Shown: in pieces, positions 16,357 to 25,375 of the stretch
Position numbering within the stretch: the stretch's first letter is position 1
How the letters are laid out: each line of letters begins with the position of its first letter
NCBI GenBank assembly: GCA_016286055.1
Contig: JAEERW010000020.1
Span: 1-44,703, forward strand
Direction: 5' to 3'
Source: Bacteroidales bacterium
GTDB taxonomy: Bacteria > Bacteroidota > Bacteroidia > Bacteroidales > UBA3824
Length of the DNA stretch: 44,703 nt
Notes under the pieces: model-generated
What the model saw: the letters and a program-made list of their open reading frames with translations, nothing else
Told to the model about the DNA's origin: nothing
Databases searched by the model: none
Program-made: the position numbers and the translations under genes

Positions 16357-16423
16357 ACACAAAATCTCCCATATAGCACATTTTTATCGAAAAATCGGAA
16401 ATAATATATGTGCAAAAACACCA

Positions 16424-16431
16424 TATCTTTG
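16424..16431 (+). promoter_or_regulatory. Promoter of the efflux operon
   Basis: TATCTTTG (TAnnTTTG) lies 21 bp upstream of the MFP start codon, inside the divergent intergenic region. Confidence 0.6.
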
Positions 16432-16452
16432 CAGTGTAATAATATAATTGAA

Positions 16453-17475
16453 ATGAAAAGGATATATTTGCTATTGTCGGCGGTGACGATAATGGGTTGC
16501 GGCACAAACGAGCAGGTTCGCGAAAAATTGCCCACAAGGGTTACCACCGAAACCGTTGAAGTTACCCAAAACGCATCGCAGCGTGTTTACACAGGCATTG
16601 TAGAAGAAAACCAAGCCGTGTCGGTAAGTTTTACAAATATGGGCGTGGTTAAAACCGTTGCTGTAAATGAAGGTCAGCAAGTAACCAAAGGTCAACTAAT
16701 TGCCCAAATCGACGATACTCAGGCGCAAAACCTTTTGGCAGCATCCAAGGCAGCCGCTGCACAAGCCGACGACGCTCTTGAACGTTACAAAATGCTTCAC
16801 GACAAAGGTTCAATGGCAGAAGTGCAATGGGTAGAGGTTGTTAGCAAAACCGCTCAGGCCAAATCGCAGTTAGAAGCCGCTCAAAAAAATCTTCAAGACA
16901 CACGCCTTACAGCACCTTCGGGGGGCATAATTGGCAAAAAGTTTATTGGCGCAGGCGAAACAGCACTGCCGTCGCAACCCGTGGTGACAATTTTAGACAT
17001 CAACACCGTTAAAATCAAAGTATCTGTTCCCGAAAAGGAAATTTCCAACATTGCCCACGACACCAAAACCGACATCAAAGTGGATGCGGCGGGAGTAAGC
17101 GCAAAGGGCGGCAAAATCGAAAAAGGAATACTTGCCGACGCTCTTACACACACCTACGACGTAAGAATCAACGTTGCCAACTCTAACCATAAACTTCTGC
17201 CCGGAATGGCTGCCGAGGTAAACTTTTTACTCAGCACTCAAAATAACACAACCGAAAGCGTTATCACCTTGCCCGTTACCGCCGTTCAAAAAAGATTCGA
17301 CGGAACATATTTTGTGTGGCGTGTGCTCGGCAACGGCACGGTAGAACGCGCACAAGTATCCACCGGCTCGCTCATCGGCAACAGAATTGTGGTGGCAAGC
17401 GGCGTAAACAACGGCGACATCATTGTTACAGAGGGTTATCAAAAACTTAGCGAAGGCACAAAAGTAGTTTATTAA
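16453..17475 (+). CDS. RND efflux periplasmic adaptor (MFP/HlyD family) lipoprotein
   Basis: The protein has 340 residues from the ATG at 16453, chosen because it gives a lipoprotein signal MKRIYLLLSAVTIMGC with Cys16 as the lipidated residue. The fold order fits membrane fusion proteins: a biotinyl-lipoyl half motif (VKTVAVNEGQQVTKGQLIAQID), a coiled-coil hairpin (about 85-140), a second lipoyl half (LTAPSGGIIGKKF), a beta-barrel, and a membrane-proximal domain. It links the inner-membrane pump to the outer-membrane channel. It is the first gene of the operon, 2 nt before the pump gene. Confidence 0.92.
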   Translation: MKRIYLLLSAVTIMGCGTNEQVREKLPTRVTTETVEVTQNASQRVYTGIVEENQAVSVSFTNMGVVKTVAVNEGQQVTKGQLIAQIDDTQAQNLLAASKAAAAQADDALERYKMLHDKGSMAEVQWVEVVSKTAQAKSQLEAAQKNLQDTRLTAPSGGIIGKKFIGAGETALPSQPVVTILDINTVKIKVSVPEKEISNIAHDTKTDIKVDAAGVSAKGGKIEKGILADALTHTYDVRINVANSNHKLLPGMAAEVNFLLSTQNNTTESVITLPVTAVQKRFDGTYFVWRVLGNGTVERAQVSTGSLIGNRIVVASGVNNGDIIVTEGYQKLSEGTKVVY

Positions 17476-17477
17476 TT

Positions 17478-20400
17478 ATGGAAAACAAGATGAATTGGCT
17501 CAAATGGCCGTTGCAGCATTATTCAATTTCGCTTTTGATAGTGGCAATATTGTTTGCGGCGGGCATTTACGGAATGTATGTAATGCCCAAAGACGAGTTT
17601 CCGCACGTGGTGATACGTCAGGGAGTGGTGGTGGCGGTGATGCCCGGAGCCACAAGCGAGGAGATAGAACAGCAAGTAACCAAACCATTGGAACGCTATC
17701 TGTTTACTTTTTCGGAAGTTAACCGCAACAAAACCACCTCCACATCGCAAAACGGAATGGCAATTGTGATGGTGAGGCTCAACGACAATGTCAACAACAA
17801 AGACGAGGTGTGGAGCAAAATCAAGCACGGTGTCAACAATTTTAAACCCTCATTGCCCTCGGGTGTGTTGGCTGTGATTGTCAACGACGATTTTGGCAAT
17901 ACCTCCGCGCTATTGATTGCCGTTGAAAGTGCCGACCGTAGTTACAGAGAATTAAAGGGTTACGCCGATATACTTTCCGACCGTCTGCGCCGTATTCCGT
18001 CGGTGGCAAACGTAAAACTATTTGGCGAGCAAAAAGAGCGAATCTCTATTTATATCGACCGCCGACGTTTGGAGGCTTACGGCATTGGACAGCAGTTTTT
18101 GCTGACTCAGTTGCAGAGCCAAGGTCTTGCCACAATGAGCGGTTCTATCAACAATGATAATCTTCAAGTGCCTCTGCACGTGGCATCTACCAACAACACC
18201 GAAGCCGAAATTGCCAACCAAATTATATTTAGCGACCCCTCCACAGGCAAGACCGTCCGCGTGGGCGACATTGCCGATGTGCGCCGCGAATATCCTCCCA
18301 ACGAGCCGTGTATTGAGCAAGACGGGCACCCCTGCGTGCTTCTCTCGATGGAAATGACTCCCGGCAACAATGTTGTGCAATATGGCGAGGAGGTGGAGCA
18401 GGTGCTCAACGATTTTTATATCAACGATTTACCTGGCGATGTTACCATCACCCGCATTGCCGACAAGCCCAAAGTGGTGGCTATGAGCGTAAGTTCGTTT
18501 TTGCGCGACCTCCTGATTTCTATGGCGGTGATAATTTTGGTAATGATGGTGCTGTTTCCATTGCGTTCGGCTGTGGTGGCTGCGGTAACAATTCCGCTAA
18601 GCACCTTTGTATCAGTGGCTATAATGTATTTGGCAGGCATAGAGTTAAACATCGTTACCCTTGCCGCGCTTATTGTGGTGCTGGGAATGATTGTAGACAA
18701 CTCTATCGTAATGATTGATGGATACTTAGAGTACGTGGGCAAAGGATTAGAGCCACGTCGCGCCGCACTTGCCGCCGCCGAACAGTATTTTATGCCAATG
18801 ATGCTTGCAACTATCTGTATATGTGCAATTTTCTTCCCATTTTTGATAACGATGAAAGGCACATTTCACGATGCCCTCAAAGATTTTCCTATGACCATTA
18901 CCATCAACCTGATGGTGTCGCTGTTTCTTGCCGTTACGGTGATTCCGTTTCTCGAAGTTAAGATTATCAAGCCCGAAAAGGTGAAAACCGATGGCAACAT
19001 AATCACCAAAACCGTTCAGCGAGTATACGACCGAGTGCTGGCATATACTTTCAAAAAACCTTGGTTTACAATAATTTGCGGCATTGGCATAATTCTTCTT
19101 TCATCGCTGATTGCGCCAAACCTCAAAGTACGTCTTTTCCCCTTTGCCGACCGCGACCAATTTGCCATTGAGATTTTTCTTCCCGAAGACAAAGGCATTG
19201 CTCAGGCTCGCGAAATAGCCGATTCGGTGCGCCACGTAATTGAAAACGATGAGCGAATCACAAGCATAACATCGTTTATAGGGTGTTCGTCGCCACGATT
19301 TATGGACGCCTACGCACCGCAGATGGCAGGTAAAAACTTTGCGCAAATGATTGTTAACTGCACCGACGACAAGGCCGCGTTAGAAATTCTCAACCAATAT
19401 CAAACGCAACTTTCGGAGGCGTTTCCGATGGCATACGTAAAATTCAAACGTCTTGATTATTTGGAAGTTGACGAATTAGAATACCGGTTTTATAGCGAAG
19501 ACATCGATTCGTTGCGCCTTGCTGCCGAACGTCTTCAAGACCGTATGCGAGAGATTCCTGAGTTAGAATGGGTTCACAGCGATTTTTACGAGCCGTTTCC
19601 CCTAATAGATATCAAAAACAACCCCGTAGCCACAGCACAGGCAGGTTTTACACGCTCGTCTACCGCACTTGCCATTGCCGCCGCCACAGGCGAAATCAAC
19701 GCCGGAAGCATTTGGGAAGGCGACTACGAACTTGGCATCACCATTTTAGACAAAACTCCGCTTTCGTTTGCCGATATCGAAAACATTGGCATTGCATCGC
19801 CTCAGACATTAATTTCAGGTCAGGCGGGTAAAAACAGCACTATTCCGCTCCGCCAAATTGCTGATGTTAAGCCACTTTGGAGTCAAGGTCGCATAATGCA
19901 CCGAGGCGGCGAACGCTGCATAACGGTAAAAGGTCAGTTTGCCGCAGGTTCGTTTACATCGCCCATCGAAAAACACATCGACAACATAATGAAAAACGAA
20001 ATTGCCCTGCCTCAGGGTGTCCGCTGCGAAACCGGCGGCGAACTCGAATATGGCGACGAGGCACTTCCGCAAATTTTTGGCGGCATCGCTATCGCCTTAG
20101 TGATAGTGTTTTTCTTCCTGTTATTTAACTTCAAACGTTATGGCATCACCACAATATGTATGGCGGCACTGTCGCTGATGTTGCCTGGTGCGTTGGTAGG
20201 TTTGGGCTTGATGGACAGGACGTTAGGTTTAACATCAATTTTTGGACTCATTACCCTTATGGGAATGATAATGCGCAACGAAATCCTCATTTTTGAACAC
20301 GCCGACAACATAGCCTCGCACGGAGCAAGCATACGCAGTGCCGCTTTCGACGCAGGCAAACGGCGAATGGTACCGATATTTCTCACCACAGCCACCACAG

Positions 20401-20552
20401 CGGTAGGCGTAGTGCCGATGATAATAGCGCAATCGTCGTTTTGGATGCCCGTAGGCGTTACCATCTTTGCTGGCGGCATCGGCTCGCTGATAATGGCTGT
20501 AACAATGCTGCCCGTGGTGTATTGGAAGGTGAATAAAAGAGACACTAAATAA
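17478..20552 (+). CDS. RND-family efflux permease (AcrB-like)
   Basis: This 1024-residue pump has the usual two repeats of six transmembrane helices and large periplasmic loops. The first helix is followed by the porter-domain start (PGATSEEIEQQVTKPLE). TM4 holds GMIVDNSIVMID, with the proton-relay Asp and an Asn at the second acidic position. The length matches the family (1000-1050). It exports small molecules by proton motive force with the adaptor upstream and TolC-like channel 17 nt downstream. Substrates cannot be read from sequence; it is closer in style to the multidrug (HAE) branch than to heavy-metal pumps. Confidence 0.93.
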   Translation: MENKMNWLKWPLQHYSISLLIVAILFAAGIYGMYVMPKDEFPHVVIRQGVVVAVMPGATSEEIEQQVTKPLERYLFTFSEVNRNKTTSTSQNGMAIVMVRLNDNVNNKDEVWSKIKHGVNNFKPSLPSGVLAVIVNDDFGNTSALLIAVESADRSYRELKGYADILSDRLRRIPSVANVKLFGEQKERISIYIDRRRLEAYGIGQQFLLTQLQSQGLATMSGSINNDNLQVPLHVASTNNTEAEIANQIIFSDPSTGKTVRVGDIADVRREYPPNEPCIEQDGHPCVLLSMEMTPGNNVVQYGEEVEQVLNDFYINDLPGDVTITRIADKPKVVAMSVSSFLRDLLISMAVIILVMMVLFPLRSAVVAAVTIPLSTFVSVAIMYLAGIELNIVTLAALIVVLGMIVDNSIVMIDGYLEYVGKGLEPRRAALAAAEQYFMPMMLATICICAIFFPFLITMKGTFHDALKDFPMTITINLMVSLFLAVTVIPFLEVKIIKPEKVKTDGNIITKTVQRVYDRVLAYTFKKPWFTIICGIGIILLSSLIAPNLKVRLFPFADRDQFAIEIFLPEDKGIAQAREIADSVRHVIENDERITSITSFIGCSSPRFMDAYAPQMAGKNFAQMIVNCTDDKAALEILNQYQTQLSEAFPMAYVKFKRLDYLEVDELEYRFYSEDIDSLRLAAERLQDRMREIPELEWVHSDFYEPFPLIDIKNNPVATAQAGFTRSSTALAIAAATGEINAGSIWEGDYELGITILDKTPLSFADIENIGIASPQTLISGQAGKNSTIPLRQIADVKPLWSQGRIMHRGGERCITVKGQFAAGSFTSPIEKHIDNIMKNEIALPQGVRCETGGELEYGDEALPQIFGGIAIALVIVFFFLLFNFKRYGITTICMAALSLMLPGALVGLGLMDRTLGLTSIFGLITLMGMIMRNEILIFEHADNIASHGASIRSAAFDAGKRRMVPIFLTTATTAVGVVPMIIAQSSFWMPVGVTIFAGGIGSLIMAVTMLPVVYWKVNKRDTK

Positions 20553-20569
20553 CAAACTGTTGAATAATT

Positions 20570-21919
20570 ATGAAACACCATTTTATATCCGCATTAATAC
20601 TATCTACTATATTGCAGGTCAATAATATAGCCGCACAAAATTCGTACACGTTAGAGCAACTTTGCGATTCGGCAATAAACCACAATGCGCAAATGTCGTC
20701 GGCACGATACAATGTGGAGGCGGCTCGTCAACAGCGCAAGGAGGCTTTTACTAAATATTTCCCCTCGGTAAGCGCTGTGGGCGTATGGTTCAACGCCAAC
20801 AAAGCAATGGCAGAAACGCAAATCAATGCCTCGGAATATATTCCACAAGAACTTGGAGCCACATTGCAACAGAGTTTTCCACCCGAAGCACTCGCGGCAC
20901 TTGGCAATCCTATCACCATCGCTATGATGAAAGATGGCGTTATTGGCGCGGTAACGGCTGTGCAACCTATTTTTACCGGCGGACAAATTTATAACGGCAA
21001 CCGTCTTGCCAAAGTGGGCGAAGATGTTAGTCAATTGCAATTAAAACTATCTGAAAACGAGATTATTAAAGCCACATCAGAATATTTTTGGCAAACGGTA
21101 AGTCTGCAAGAAAAACTCAAAACCGTAAACGCTGTGGATTCACTGCTCCAAGTAATTTATGGCGATGTAGAAACGGCTGTGCAGGCGGGTGTGGCTGTGC
21201 GCAACGACCTTTTGCAAGTGCAACTCCGCCTCAACGATATTGAATTGCAACGCGTAAAAATCAACAATGGCATTTCGCTGATGAAACTAATCTTGCAACA
21301 ATATTGCGCCCTCAGCGACACACTTTTTACTTTGCAATACACCACCGACCAAATAGCGCAAGGCGAATCGTCCACCGACCCAAACCAAGCGGTAGAATCC
21401 ACTGCCGAATATCAATTGCTACAAAAAAGTGTTGAAGCCGCCGAACTGCAAAAAAAGATGGCTGTGGGTAAAAACCTGCCGTCGGTGGCTGTGGGCGCAG
21501 GTTACACTTATCACAACCTTTTAGAAAACGATCATAGTTTCGGAATGTTGTTCGCCACGGTAAACGTACCTATTTCAGATTGGTGGGGAGGTTCGCACGC
21601 TGCCAAACGTGCCGACATTGAGCGCGAAAAAGCCCAAGACCAACTCACCTCCAACGCCGAAATGCTAAAAATACGCATTCAAAAAGCCCGTTACGGTGTA
21701 AGCGAATCGCAACAGCAACTTGCCATTGCGCAAAAAAGCATCGACCAAGCCTCCGAAAATCTCCGCCTTATTAGCGACCGTTACGCCGCCGGCACAGCCA
21801 AAATGAGCGACCTTCTCGAAGCCCAACTCCTATATCAGCAATCTTATGATGCCTTCACCGATGCCTACTCGCACCTAAAACTCAGTGAAACAGAGTTAAA
21901 AATCGCCGAAGGGGAATAG
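20570..21919 (+). CDS. TolC-family outer-membrane efflux protein
   Basis: The protein has 449 residues with a signal peptide (about residues 1-22, ending NNIAAQ). It has two long alpha-helical hairpin repeats rich in Gln/Ala/Glu/Leu, typical of TolC/OEP. Examples are YTLEQLCDSAINHNAQ at the N-terminus and ASENLRLISDRYAAGTAKMSDLLEAQ near the C-terminus. It forms the outer-membrane exit duct of the tripartite pump and is the last gene of the operon. Confidence 0.92.
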   Translation: MKHHFISALILSTILQVNNIAAQNSYTLEQLCDSAINHNAQMSSARYNVEAARQQRKEAFTKYFPSVSAVGVWFNANKAMAETQINASEYIPQELGATLQQSFPPEALAALGNPITIAMMKDGVIGAVTAVQPIFTGGQIYNGNRLAKVGEDVSQLQLKLSENEIIKATSEYFWQTVSLQEKLKTVNAVDSLLQVIYGDVETAVQAGVAVRNDLLQVQLRLNDIELQRVKINNGISLMKLILQQYCALSDTLFTLQYTTDQIAQGESSTDPNQAVESTAEYQLLQKSVEAAELQKKMAVGKNLPSVAVGAGYTYHNLLENDHSFGMLFATVNVPISDWWGGSHAAKRADIEREKAQDQLTSNAEMLKIRIQKARYGVSESQQQLAIAQKSIDQASENLRLISDRYAAGTAKMSDLLEAQLLYQQSYDAFTDAYSHLKLSETELKIAEGE

Positions 21920-21975
21920 GATTTTTATTCTTATAATCTTAAATTACGCTTAAACTAAACAACACACTTTAAACT

Positions 21976-21983
21976 TACATTTG
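21976..21983 (+). promoter_or_regulatory. Promoter of the glycosyltransferase gene
   Basis: TACATTTG (TAnnTTTG) lies 28 bp upstream of the ATG at 22012. A 6-bp inverted repeat (GTCGGA at 21986, TCCGAC at 21999) directly follows in the short leader. Confidence 0.55.
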
Positions 21984-22011
21984 CCGTCGGAAATAAAATC
22001 CGACACAACAG

Positions 22012-23274
22012 ATGAAAGTACTCCTAATATCAACATCCGACCGCAAAGGTGGCGCAGCAATTGCCTGCCTGAGGTTATTTAACGCCCTCAAAAAAAACGG
22101 TACGGATGTAAAAATGCTTGTAAGAGATAAACTTACAAACATTGAGGATATTTACACTGTTAACACAAACATTTTTAAAAAGGCCATCAACAAAATGGCT
22201 TTTCTGGCAGAAAGGTTGGAGATTTTCTTTGCTTTGCGTTTCCGTCGCAAAAATCTTTTCCGCGTAAGCACCGGTCGCTTTGGAGTATTCAACCTTCAAT
22301 CTCATCCTTTGGTTCAAGAGGCTGATGTTATCAACATACATTGGACTCATCAGGGAATGGTGTCGCTCAAAACCATCAACGCACTATTGCAGCAGGGCAA
22401 ACGTATCGTGTTCACTATGCACGATATGTACTATTTCACAGGCATTTGCCATTACGCTAAAAATTGCGACAACTTTATGCGTCAGTGCGGCAACTGTTTT
22501 TATCTCAACAACGGTGGCAATGAGGAAGACCTTTCAAGAAAGTTTTTTACCAAAAAACTTGATATTCCCAACCGAGATGCGCTTAAATTTGTGGCTTGCA
22601 GCAATTGGCTCGCCGACATATCACGCCAGTCGGGACTGATGCAGAACAACGAAATCTTCTCCATTCCCAACACTATCGACACATCAATCTACCGTCCCAA
22701 AGATAAAGACGAGGCTAAAAACCATTTTGGCATTAAGGATAAAAAAGTGATACTTTGTGGTGCTTTTAATTTTAGCGACGGTCGCAAAGGTTACAAATAT
22801 TTAATTGAAGCATTGTTTTGGATACACCAAAACAAACCGCAGTACGACAATCAGATATCCATCCTTATTTTTGGCAAAGGAAACATCACTCCATTTAAAC
22901 GTTTACCCTACGAAATTCACGAGGCGGGCTACATTAGCGACGGTGCGGGACTTGCCACGCTCTACTCTGCTGGTGATGTGTTTGTGAGTCCTTCGCTCGA
23001 AGACAACTTGCCAAACACCATTATGGAATCGCTTGCTTGCGGCACACCTTGCGCAGCGTTTGCCGTGGGAGGTATTCCGCAAATGATTGACGAGGGTGTA
23101 AATGGCCGACTTGCTCCTGTTAAAGATTCAGTGGCATTGGCAGAGGCAGTAGCAAAAATACTGTTTGAGGACGATGCCATTAAACTATCGCAAGGTGCAC
23201 GTCATAAAGTGGAGGCAGAATTTTCAGAGCCAGTTGTGGCAATGCGTTACAACGAGATTTACCGCAGGTTTTAA
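22012..23274 (+). CDS. GT4-family glycosyltransferase
   Basis: This 420-residue GT-B enzyme has an N-terminal Rossmann half (MKVLLISTSDRKGGAAIACLRL). A Cys-rich insert (CHYAKNCDNF...CGNCFYL) is often seen in surface-polysaccharide GT4 enzymes. The C-terminal donor-binding half carries the E-x7-E motif in SPSLEDNLPNTIMESLACGTP. It transfers a sugar from an activated donor with retention, probably for capsule, LPS or exopolysaccharide. There are no clustered polysaccharide genes beside it. The 3' end overlaps the convergent gene by 4 bp. Confidence 0.9.
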   Translation: MKVLLISTSDRKGGAAIACLRLFNALKKNGTDVKMLVRDKLTNIEDIYTVNTNIFKKAINKMAFLAERLEIFFALRFRRKNLFRVSTGRFGVFNLQSHPLVQEADVINIHWTHQGMVSLKTINALLQQGKRIVFTMHDMYYFTGICHYAKNCDNFMRQCGNCFYLNNGGNEEDLSRKFFTKKLDIPNRDALKFVACSNWLADISRQSGLMQNNEIFSIPNTIDTSIYRPKDKDEAKNHFGIKDKKVILCGAFNFSDGRKGYKYLIEALFWIHQNKPQYDNQISILIFGKGNITPFKRLPYEIHEAGYISDGAGLATLYSAGDVFVSPSLEDNLPNTIMESLACGTPCAAFAVGGIPQMIDEGVNGRLAPVKDSVALAEAVAKILFEDDAIKLSQGARHKVEAEFSEPVVAMRYNEIYRRF

Positions 23275-23921
23275 TCTACAAAAGTGTTTTCTTCGTCGTC
23301 TGTCTTGGCATTGCTGCCGCCCATATTATACTGCACATTGTTGTTATTACCCTGAGGCACAGCACCGCCTTGATACGATGCGTTTTTGTATTTTTCTATC
23401 CAAGCCGGGTCTTCCATATCGTGCAGAAGCATAAATGCCATCAAACCAAAACAATAGTCGCTGATTTTGTAGATTCCGTATTTTTTGAGGATAGCCATTT
23501 GAGCATCTGAGGGAAGTGTTGGAACAGAGTCGTTGGTGCTCCACCCTTGCTCGTTGCTGCCGTGGTAGGGATATTCGGTGTAGCGAAGTTTCCAAAGGTC
23601 GCCCACAATTCCCGGATTTTTGATTCCGAAATTGGCAAAATAGTTAGCACCCTTGGAGTTAGCCGCACTGCGCTCTCGTCCAGCCGCACGGTTAACAAAT
23701 CCGTCCATTGTAAGGTATGTGTATTTGAGCGAACCGTCGGGATTGATGTGAATCTCTACAAAACGTTCCAATAGATTGCTGCCCGGCAAAAGACAAAATC
23801 CGAGAAAATCGGTATCTTGGTCGTCGGCATTTTCGCCAAATGTGATATATTCCTCAGGGCTCTGCGCTGAAACACAAAGCGATGTTAACGCTAATATTAG
23901 TGTGATTGCAAAATTTCTCAT
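23271..23921 (-). CDS. Secreted protein of unknown function
   Basis: The protein has 216 residues from the ATG at 23921, chosen because it gives a clean signal peptide (MRNFAITLILALTSLCVSAQ). The upstream in-frame ATG at 24014 lies in a terminator hairpin. The mature part contains EYITFGENADDQDTDFLGFCLLPG, a Trp/Tyr-rich middle (RYTEYPYHGSNEQGW) and an Asn-rich, acidic tail (NNNNVQYNMGGSNAKTDDEE). I do not recognise a domain. It is probably periplasmic or surface exposed. Confidence 0.75.
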   Translation of the reverse strand: MRNFAITLILALTSLCVSAQSPEEYITFGENADDQDTDFLGFCLLPGSNLLERFVEIHINPDGSLKYTYLTMDGFVNRAAGRERSAANSKGANYFANFGIKNPGIVGDLWKLRYTEYPYHGSNEQGWSTNDSVPTLPSDAQMAILKKYGIYKISDYCFGLMAFMLLHDMEDPAWIEKYKNASYQGGAVPQGNNNNVQYNMGGSNAKTDDEENTFVD

Positions 23922-23970
23922 ATTATATAAGGTGTTTAATATGTAACGCCCGCCGCGGCAAAAAATTACA

Positions 23971-24012
23971 AAAAAAGAGAGAAAACTTCGAGTGTCGGCG
24001 AAGTTTTCTCTC
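23971..24012 (-). terminator. Intrinsic terminator of the CYTH gene
   Basis: A perfect 14-bp stem (23977-23990 with 23999-24012, 8-nt loop) is followed on the minus strand by a run of six T. It lies 37 bp after the stop of the CYTH gene. Confidence 0.9.
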
Positions 24013-24048
24013 ATAAAGGTTATATAGCAAGTTATATTCAGTAACGAT

Positions 24049-24540
24049 TTAAACAGCCAGAGCCATATCGCAGTACGAGAATGGAGTGATGTCGCGCTGC
24101 TTGATACCCATAAGGCTGAGGTAGAATTTGCAGGTTTGGAGGGTAGACGAATAGTTTTCGTCGTCGCTTTCGGCTTCGATTTCTACAAAATTGCCGAGAC
24201 CTTCCACTTGGTCGATATTGATTTTTACGTTGTCGATAATGTAGATTTCGCGGCGTTTGGTCACCACTTTGTCTAATCCGCAGGTCTTAATCAAGAGGTC
24301 TTTCATTAGTTTGTTCGACACATGGCGGTAGAGTTTGCCTGTGGTGGTTTCCTCGGTGTATTTAAAAATGGTAACAATGTTGCCGCTCTCACGGAGTTTT
24401 AAAATTTGGCTGTTGTCTTTGAGATACGAGTCGGTTTCGTTGTTGCAGCCTTGATATTTAGCGTTTACGGTTTCGAGTATTGCTTTAATGCGCTCGGGAT
24501 TCTGACAGCGGGCTTTGATTTCAATGGTGTAGGGTGTCAT
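24049..24540 (-). CDS. CYTH-domain protein (class IV adenylate cyclase / ThTPase-like)
   Basis: This 163-residue protein has CYTH tunnel-fold features: an N-terminal TIEIKARC strand, LKLRESGN and FKYTEE in the middle, KRREIYIIDNVKINIDQVEGLGNFVEIEAE later. The last segment is the typical substrate-tunnel acidic strand. The N-terminal ExExK motif is only partly kept (IEIK). Members hydrolyse tripolyphosphate or thiamine triphosphate, or make cAMP; which applies is not readable. It is a single gene with its own terminator. Confidence 0.85.
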   Translation of the reverse strand: MTPYTIEIKARCQNPERIKAILETVNAKYQGCNNETDSYLKDNSQILKLRESGNIVTIFKYTEETTTGKLYRHVSNKLMKDLLIKTCGLDKVVTKRREIYIIDNVKINIDQVEGLGNFVEIEAESDDENYSSTLQTCKFYLSLMGIKQRDITPFSYCDMALAV

Positions 24541-24653
24541 GGCGGTTAAATGTTTTAGTTAATTTTTGTGTATTATCAACTAAAAGACACATGAACGGCG
24601 GCTTTACCCTAATTACTTGGCTAAATATTTTTTGCTAATCAAAAATTTTTCTA

Positions 24654-24661
24654 TAAATTTG
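24654..24661 (+). promoter_or_regulatory. Promoter of the cyclophilin-pheS-tyrS operon
   Basis: TAAATTTG (-7) with TTTG at 24631-24634, 19 nt upstream. The first ATG follows at 24689. Confidence 0.65.
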
Positions 24662-24688
24662 CCCAAAATTGTTTTATATTTTTGAGTT

Positions 24689-25363
24689 ATGAAAGCACTA
24701 TTAAAGAACATTATACTAACATTTTGTCTGTTGGCCGCGTCTGCTGCCACCTATGCACAAAAAAATAAATCACACGAAACAATGATTCTGATGGAGACAT
24801 CGGAGGGAACAATGAAAATTAAACTTTACGACGGCACCCCCCTCCACCGCGACAATTTTATCAAACTTGCCAAAGAGCATTTTTACGACGGACTTTTGTT
24901 CCACCGCGTTATCGAAGGCTTTATGATTCAGGGCGGTGACCCCGAGTCAAAAGGCGCCGACGCAGGCAAACACCTCGGCGCAGGCGGTCCCGGATACACT
25001 ATTCCTGCCGAACTCCTGCCACAGTATTTTCACAAAAAAGGTGCTCTTGCAGCAGCCCGCACAGGCGACCAAGGCAACCCAATGCGTCGTTCTTCGGGTT
25101 CGCAGTTCTATATTGTTCAAGGTAAAACCATGAGCGAGGCGCAAATCAAACAGTTGGAAAACTACGGATTCGTATTCTCCGACGAGCAGAAACGTATTTA
25201 CGAAACCATCGGCGGAACTCCCACTCTCGACGCTCAATATACCGTGTTTGGCGAGGTTGTAGAGGGTTTGGACGTGGTTGACAAAATAGCCCAAACAGAA
25301 ACAGGTACTGCCGATCGTCCTAAAAAAGACGTTGTTATTATTAAGGTGTCGGTAGTGGAATAA
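24689..25363 (+). CDS. Periplasmic cyclophilin-type peptidyl-prolyl isomerase
   Basis: The protein has 224 residues with a signal peptide (MKALLKNIILTFCLLAASAATYAQ). It carries the cyclophilin active-site segment FHRVIEGFMIQGGDP and the GSQFYIV strand. Compared with minimal bacterial cyclophilins it has an insertion of about 35 residues (GKTMSEAQIKQ to GGTPTLDAQ) before YTVFGEVVEGLDVVDKIA. It speeds proline cis-trans isomerisation during folding of exported proteins. It sits 12 nt before pheS. Confidence 0.93.
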   Translation: MKALLKNIILTFCLLAASAATYAQKNKSHETMILMETSEGTMKIKLYDGTPLHRDNFIKLAKEHFYDGLLFHRVIEGFMIQGGDPESKGADAGKHLGAGGPGYTIPAELLPQYFHKKGALAAARTGDQGNPMRRSSGSQFYIVQGKTMSEAQIKQLENYGFVFSDEQKRIYETIGGTPTLDAQYTVFGEVVEGLDVVDKIAQTETGTADRPKKDVVIIKVSVVE

Positions 25364-25375
25364 TACAATAGAAAA

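Noticed and set aside
16329-16547. N-terminal extension of the AraC regulator
   Set aside because: It would cross the divergent promoter and the start of the adaptor gene.
23922-24014. N-terminal extension of the secreted 216-residue protein
   Set aside because: It would translate a terminator hairpin and bury the signal peptide.
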